DNA of 64,000 nt from an uncultured Acidobacteriaceae bacterium (GTDB lineage: Bacteria > Acidobacteriota > Terriglobia > Terriglobales > Acidobacteriaceae): assembly GCA_937879855.1 (NCBI GenBank), contig CALFMO010000009.1:281205-345204 (forward strand), read 5' to 3'. The translations under genes and the position numbers were made by a program. The notes beneath the pieces are model-generated. The model saw only the letters and a list, made by a program, of their open reading frames with translations, ran no database searches and had not been told where the DNA came from. Shown here one piece after another: positions 59,915-64,000 of the stretch (its first letter is position 1; each line of letters starts with the position of its first letter).

Positions 59915-60458
59915 GTGGTCGCGCATCGCGCGCCGCATCCGGGTGCCGCTGGGATTCCTATTCGCCGTCCTCTACTTCTGGCTGGCGCGGCCCACCTGGC
60001 GTTTCATTGCGCTCGGCGCGCTTCTGATTGTGCCCGGGCTTTTGATTCGCGCGCTGGCCTCAGGCCATGTGCGCAAGAACGAGGCGCTCGCCACCTCCGG
60101 CCCTTACGCCTACACGCGCAACCCGCTCTACCTCGGCTCGCTGCTGATCGGCGTGGGCTTCGCCGTGGCCGCGCGCAGCTGGTGGGTCGGCGTCGCGCTC
60201 ATCGTGATGTTCTTTGCGATCTACATGCCCGTCATCCGCGACGAAGAAACATTCCTGCGCCAGAAGTTTCCCGAGTTCGAGGACTACGCGCGCCGCGTGC
60301 CGCGCATGTTCCCCAGAATCACCGCGCACTCCGCGACCAACGACGAGCCCGCAGGATTCTCCACGGACCTGTATCTGAAGCATCGCGAGTACAACGCTCT
60401 GCTCGGCGCGCTTGCCATGCTGGCGGCGCTCGCGCTGAAGATGAAATTCTTTCGCTGA
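59907..60458 (+). CDS. Isoprenylcysteine carboxyl methyltransferase-like membrane methyltransferase
   Basis: A 183-residue protein of the ICMT/PEMT group with about four membrane helices. The cofactor site appears as GPYAYTRNPLYLGSLLIGVG and RDEETFLRQKFPEFEDYARRV, the usual paired motifs. It overlaps the preceding gene by eight bases and has AAGGTG before its ATG, so it belongs to the LPS operon. Its substrate is unknown, perhaps a lipid; true prenylcysteine is not expected in bacteria. Confidence 0.85.
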   Translation: MAEWSRIARRIRVPLGFLFAVLYFWLARPTWRFIALGALLIVPGLLIRALASGHVRKNEALATSGPYAYTRNPLYLGSLLIGVGFAVAARSWWVGVALIVMFFAIYMPVIRDEETFLRQKFPEFEDYARRVPRMFPRITAHSATNDEPAGFSTDLYLKHREYNALLGALAMLAALALKMKFFR

Positions 60459-60459
60459 C

Positions 60460-62103
60460 TCACTTCTTCGCCAGCAACTCTTTCGCCCGGCTCAACTCCG
60501 GACGCGTCGAATTCGATCCCGCGCAGTCTTTCAGCAACATCGCATAGTACTCCGCAGCTTCGCTCTGCTTGCCGGACGCTTCCGCCGCGCGGGCCGCGCC
60601 GTAGAGGCCATTGAAGCGGTTGGGATTGAATTTCAAATCTGTCTGATATTCCACCAGCGCCTGCTGCGGACGCTTCGCCTCCAGCAGTATGTCGGCAATC
60701 ATCTCGCGTGTGGGAATGTCTTGCGGCTCGTCGCCCATCGCATCCTCTTTGTCAGCCATGGAACGCAGCGTCGCAACCGCCTCGTCATTCTTGCCTTCGG
60801 CGAAAGCCAGCCAGGCTTGGGCCTGTTTGAGATCGCGGTCCGTAGCCTCAACAAACTCCTTCTTCTTCTGGGACACGAATTTCTGATGGATGGCCTCGAT
60901 CGCGGCGATATCCTTGCGCACTTCCTCGGGCTGGTGAAGATGTGCACTGCCGATCGCTTTGGCCCAATAGCCGAACGAATCTTCTGCAGTATTTGGGATG
61001 CTCACCGGCGTGAGCGCCGCCGCGGCTGCCCAGTCGCGCATCTCGAGTGGGTACAGCGCCGCAAAGTGAGCCTCCGTGGTCAAGTGCGGATCGAATCCCA
61101 CGCCATACATGTCATGCATCTCGGGCATGGCCTTCACCTCCGCCATCAGCGCGCGGGCGTCGGCTTCGCGGCCGCTTTGCAGGTAGGCGTAGAAAAGAAA
61201 ATTCATGGCGTGGAACTGGTGACCCTCGCCGCCCATGCCCATACCGGCGGTTTTGCGCGTGGCGGCCACCGAAGCCAGGTTCGATTGGATGTCATCCTGC
61301 CACAGCCCCACGCGCGCGAAGATGTGCGACGGCATGTGCAGCGCGTGCGGCGAAGCCGGGGCCACCTGCGCGTAACGCCGCGCCGCGGGAATGCCAAGCT
61401 CGGCCAGTTGCGGCTTGTCGTAGGCGTGAATCAGATAGTGCGCCACGCCCGGATGATCCGGCTCGGTGGCAAAAAGTTTTTCCAGAATCGCCGCCGCCTG
61501 TTTGCGATTGGCGAAAGTCGCGTCGTTCTCCGGTTCGGAAGCCAGCAGCGAGAGCGCGTAGAACGTTGCCGCTTCGTGATCGTCGGGATAGGCCTCGTAC
61601 ACTTTCTTCATCGCGTCGGAGTAAGCTTTGGCGCGGGCGTTGTGGTCGAGCTTTTCCGGATCGCTGTAAAAAGCAACGATTGCCGCGATGTAGGCCTTCT
61701 CGCGCGGCGTGGCGGGGCCCAGTTGTGGAACCGACGCTATCTTGTCCGCGGAGTTTGCTTCCCCGAGGCCGCGTTTGATGACGTTCACGTCGGGCTCATT
61801 CCAGAGCTGGTGCCACAGGCTCATCGCGATTCCCCAGTGCGCCATGGCGCAGTGGGAGTCGGTGTGCGTGATGCCAAGAAATTGCTTTTCCGCTTCTTCG
61901 TACCAGAACGAGTGCAGAAGCGCGACTCCGCGGGCGAAGGGCTTCTGCACCGCCGCGGAACAGGAGATGGGGAAGTGCACCGTCCCCAGCTGAGTCTCGC
62001 TGAGATCTTCGTGATGATGGTGGTCTTTGTCCTGATCGTCATCGGCGAAGGCGGCCAGCGTGAACAGCGAGACGAAGAGCAGAAGGCACGCGAAGCGTTT
62101 CAT
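60460..62103 (-). CDS. Secreted tetratricopeptide-type protein
   Basis: A 547-residue exported, mostly alpha-helical protein. A signal peptide ends near AAFADDD, followed by a His-rich run (KDHHHHEDL) that might bind metal. The first half contains AMAHWGIAMSLWHQLWNEPD and PGVAHYLIHAYDKPQLAELG, motifs of a family of environmental TPR-like proteins. The C terminus carries clearer TPR units (QQALVEYQTDLKFNPNRFNG, EAAEYYAMLLKDC). Function unknown; scaffold or peptidase-like roles are possible. It ends two bases from the convergent ICMT-like gene, so the transcripts must meet. The ATG at 62103 is chosen for the signal peptide. Confidence 0.8.
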   Translation of the reverse strand: MKRFACLLLFVSLFTLAAFADDDQDKDHHHHEDLSETQLGTVHFPISCSAAVQKPFARGVALLHSFWYEEAEKQFLGITHTDSHCAMAHWGIAMSLWHQLWNEPDVNVIKRGLGEANSADKIASVPQLGPATPREKAYIAAIVAFYSDPEKLDHNARAKAYSDAMKKVYEAYPDDHEAATFYALSLLASEPENDATFANRKQAAAILEKLFATEPDHPGVAHYLIHAYDKPQLAELGIPAARRYAQVAPASPHALHMPSHIFARVGLWQDDIQSNLASVAATRKTAGMGMGGEGHQFHAMNFLFYAYLQSGREADARALMAEVKAMPEMHDMYGVGFDPHLTTEAHFAALYPLEMRDWAAAAALTPVSIPNTAEDSFGYWAKAIGSAHLHQPEEVRKDIAAIEAIHQKFVSQKKKEFVEATDRDLKQAQAWLAFAEGKNDEAVATLRSMADKEDAMGDEPQDIPTREMIADILLEAKRPQQALVEYQTDLKFNPNRFNGLYGAARAAEASGKQSEAAEYYAMLLKDCAGSNSTRPELSRAKELLAKK

Positions 62104-62646
62104 GAAGGACCCCACGAGTGATGTGATCCGGATTCTAGTCATGGGGAAGGACGAGGGTCAAACAGGCGAGGAATGCGCTCGAGATGGAGATATCGATGCA
62201 TAATTTTTTTGATCGATTTCCATAAAATATCTGTTTTGTTAGAGTTACGGAGAACCGATATGAGGCTCCCTCGCAAAATCTTGAGCGGCAAGAACTTGCG
62301 CGCAAAATATTCTGGAATAAGGACTTAGCGGCGTGGGCCATCTTGCCGATGCGGTTGTATTTTTCGCGCATGAGGTCAGTTTGCGCTTGTTGTAGTTTGA
62401 GAGTAAAGGTCGTTTGTCACAGAGGTGTCAGTTTGGCTGTGGAAGGCTGTGGAAAAAAATAGTCGGCCCGAGTCTCCCGCAAGAGCTTGTTCCTTCCCTC
62501 TTCCCTATGGACTCTGCCGTGGCAGGGAAGCGTCCCGCGAAACGCATTGATTCGCAGCTTGAGCGGTCGATCTGGCGTCGTTTTGGGCGTTAATGAGTGT
62601 AATCGCGATGTTACGCCAATCGGCCCGTGGGTTTATTCTGGATGCC
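62104..62646. other. Non-coding stretch
   Basis: About 540 bases with lower GC than neighbours (for example around 62190-62260). Candidate ORFs of 78-81 codons here have no ribosome binding site or recognisable features. It probably holds divergent promoters. Confidence 0.5.
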
Positions 62647-63051
62647 ATGCGCCGAACAGTATCAGTGTTGTTGTGCATCGCGATGGCCGCTATTTCCTTC
62701 GGACAATCGGCTCGGTCCGCAGCACCGAATGAACAAGCGGCTGATACGGGTAGGACCGGAACACTTGTTGTATTAGTGACTTGGGATGACGTTGACACGA
62801 CGCCAACCGCCGGCGCGTACGTAGAAGCGCACAGGGTTTCGGAGAAGTCCTTCATCTTGAAGATGGTGAAGCCGGGGCGATATGAGGCAGCGCTTCCGCC
62901 CGGAGTCTACGACGTGTTCGTGAGCGAAGGGATTTCGACGCCAAGATGCAGGCGTGCATTGGTCACAGCCGGTAATACGGGGTACTGGAGGCTGATGCTC
63001 GAACACGATGAGGTTTATTTGGACAGGTCAGGGGCACGTCCCAGCAAATGA
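62647..63051 (+). CDS. Small secreted carboxypeptidase-regulatory-like protein
   Basis: A 134-residue exported protein. The ATG at 62647 begins a signal peptide (RRTVSVLLCIAMAAISFGQ). The mature part (GTLVVLVTWDDVDTTPTAGAYVEA, KPGRYEAALPPGVYDVFVSEG) has the order of a carboxypeptidase-regulatory-like or transthyretin-type beta sandwich, ending LMLEHDEVYLD. Similar single-domain proteins are common in this phylum and likely bind at the cell surface. Upstream in-frame starts add an unlikely leader. Confidence 0.7.
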   Translation: MRRTVSVLLCIAMAAISFGQSARSAAPNEQAADTGRTGTLVVLVTWDDVDTTPTAGAYVEAHRVSEKSFILKMVKPGRYEAALPPGVYDVFVSEGISTPRCRRALVTAGNTGYWRLMLEHDEVYLDRSGARPSK

Positions 63052-63320
63052 ACTGCATTCAGGTGTTCTCGTTGAGCGGCTCGGACAAACGGGCCCACTA
63101 ACCCCCGCCGGGGCATTTTGAGTGAGATGGGGATTTCGCCAACCACGCCACTACGTGGCGGTCTTCGGCCTCTGCACGTGCCTTCTTTCTATCCAGCCGA
63201 CCCACGTGCAAGCTAGGAACACGCCACAACTAGGCAGTATCGCGTCACGCGCAACCTGCTTCCAGAAATACGAATACTGAACTGAGTCCTTCAGCCGCGA
63301 TCGCCAACTCCGCGTGCCGT

Positions 63321-63899
63321 TCAGTCCATTAGCCAAATCTTGCTCACGCCTTTTCCCGTCCACGCGTAAAGGATCGCCCACGACTCGTACTTGCAAAAAA
63401 CGATGACGGGGTTGGTCGCTCGAATGGTCTTATCGCCATACACATCGTGGTATTCGCCTACCGGCAAGCTCCAGACCACCGGCGCAATCGGGGTCGGCCC
63501 GCCTGTGTCCAAGGGGGTAATTAGCCATTTCCCGTCGTCCTGGTGGGCCACTACGAGCTTGGTGGGCTCCTTGGCCCCACTCCCGGTAATCAGAACCAAG
63601 GCCAACGTGGGTTTGCCATCACCGTAGAAGTCGACCTTGACCACTCCGGGGCAACTGTTGTCGTGGTCCGATTGAAAAAATTTCCTGTCGTCTTCCTCAA
63701 GATCTGACAGTTCAATAATTTTCGCTCTTGGATACTTGCCTGCGACTTCACGCTGCAAATCCTGAGGGAGAACACACGGCTTGCTTGTCTGCGGGAATGC
63801 TGTGCCTTGGGCGAACGCGCTACACGCGAGAACAGTAATGACAATCAGCAAATGCGGACCGAATTTCGCATTGGCACTCATATCAGGATTAGACAACAT
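63321..63899 (-). CDS. Small secreted protein of unknown function
   Basis: A 192-residue exported protein with a signal peptide (HLLIVITVLACSAFAQ). The mature part begins with a Cys-containing CVLPQDLQREVAGKYPRAKI, and continues with SCPGVVKVDFYGDGKPTLALV, an EF-hand-like or FG-GAP-like DxDG pattern (DFYGDGKPT) as in dictionary-type lipoproteins, and a C-terminal VIVFCKYESWAILYAWTGKG. Two starts (63899 and 63881) are possible; the first has GAG upstream. Function unknown. Confidence 0.65.
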   Translation of the reverse strand: MLSNPDMSANAKFGPHLLIVITVLACSAFAQGTAFPQTSKPCVLPQDLQREVAGKYPRAKIIELSDLEEDDRKFFQSDHDNSCPGVVKVDFYGDGKPTLALVLITGSGAKEPTKLVVAHQDDGKWLITPLDTGGPTPIAPVVWSLPVGEYHDVYGDKTIRATNPVIVFCKYESWAILYAWTGKGVSKIWLMD

Positions 63900-64000
63900 T
63901 TTCTCGATCCTGACGCTTTGGCGGGGGATTCCTTGGATTACTGTTGTAACCAGATGGGATGAGAAGGCCGGTCTCCGGACGGGATGCTGTACGCTCCCAA

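Noticed and set aside
60721..62121. Plus-strand ORF of 466 codons opposite the TPR protein
   Set aside because: Arg/His-rich shadow; the minus strand has a signal peptide and TPR motifs.
62135..62371. Minus-strand ORF of 78 codons in the low-GC stretch
   Set aside because: No ribosome binding site, no signal or domain, codon use unlike neighbours.
1..64000. tRNA, rRNA, prophage or insertion sequence
   Set aside because: No cloverleaf-like TPsiC motif context, rRNA core sequence, transposase, integrase or terminal repeats were recognised. A tRNAscan and ISfinder run would settle it.

Overview
The window reads as chromosomal DNA of a Gram-negative soil bacterium, most likely an Acidobacteriota (Terriglobia or Koribacter-like). 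The reasons are moderately high GC, a complete lipid A/Kdo/heptose gene run, many Tat-exported or signal-peptide carbohydrate enzymes, DUF-type stress proteins typical of that phylum, and scattered REP-like palindromes. No rRNA, tRNA, CRISPR, phage or insertion sequence was recognised. The taxon call is inference.

Layout. 0-16.7 kb is a signalling and stress region. It holds a BON lipoprotein, a receiver-PAS-kinase, a 2112-residue soluble hybrid kinase with about a dozen HAMP units, a GT2 glycosyltransferase, a BON / Gly-rich / ferritin-like / AI-2E-type group, and a second NarL-type kinase next to an AT-rich promoter island. 17-23 kb has a phospholipase-C-like protein, a Gln/Gly-rich small protein with a strong terminator, and a GH3 (with PA14) plus CE15-type esterase pair. 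23-27 kb (minus strand) carries BlaI repressor, M56 (BlaR1-like) protease and HtrA protease; the same 16-bp operator stands before blaI and before htrA. 27-34 kb is a glucuronate catabolic cluster (uxaC, MFS transporter, manD, SDR, eda, kdgK). With the GH3/CE15 pair it suggests use of glucuronoxylan-type hemicellulose.

34-41.3 kb is one translationally coupled operon: ECF-type sigma factor, zinc-finger/FecR membrane protein, then two ABC ATPase-permease pairs. 41-48 kb mixes a secreted Ig-like protein, small stress proteins (one with a frameshift), a 3-methyladenine DNA glycosylase and a Bcp-type peroxiredoxin. 48-54 kb has a Tat-exported GH1, gatB, a Tat-exported aldo/keto reductase and unknown envelope proteins. 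54.8-60.5 kb is the lipid A/inner core operon waaA-lpxK-rfaE1-rfaE2-heptosyltransferase-ICMT-like. 60-64 kb has a TPR protein and small secreted proteins.

The most striking item is the peroxiredoxin at 45736-46209. Its reading frame is interrupted by one UGA exactly at the peroxidatic cysteine (PG-UGA-T), continues in the same frame to a TAG stop, gives the normal Bcp length, contains no cysteine, and has a six-base-pair hairpin with loop GUU starting 17 nt after the UGA. This is the signature of a selenocysteine peroxiredoxin that ordinary gene calling would split in two. Second is the BlaI/M56/HtrA circuit, an antibiotic-sensor architecture apparently rewired to an envelope protease. Third is the poly-HAMP kinase, with eleven motif copies at an exact 276-nt period.
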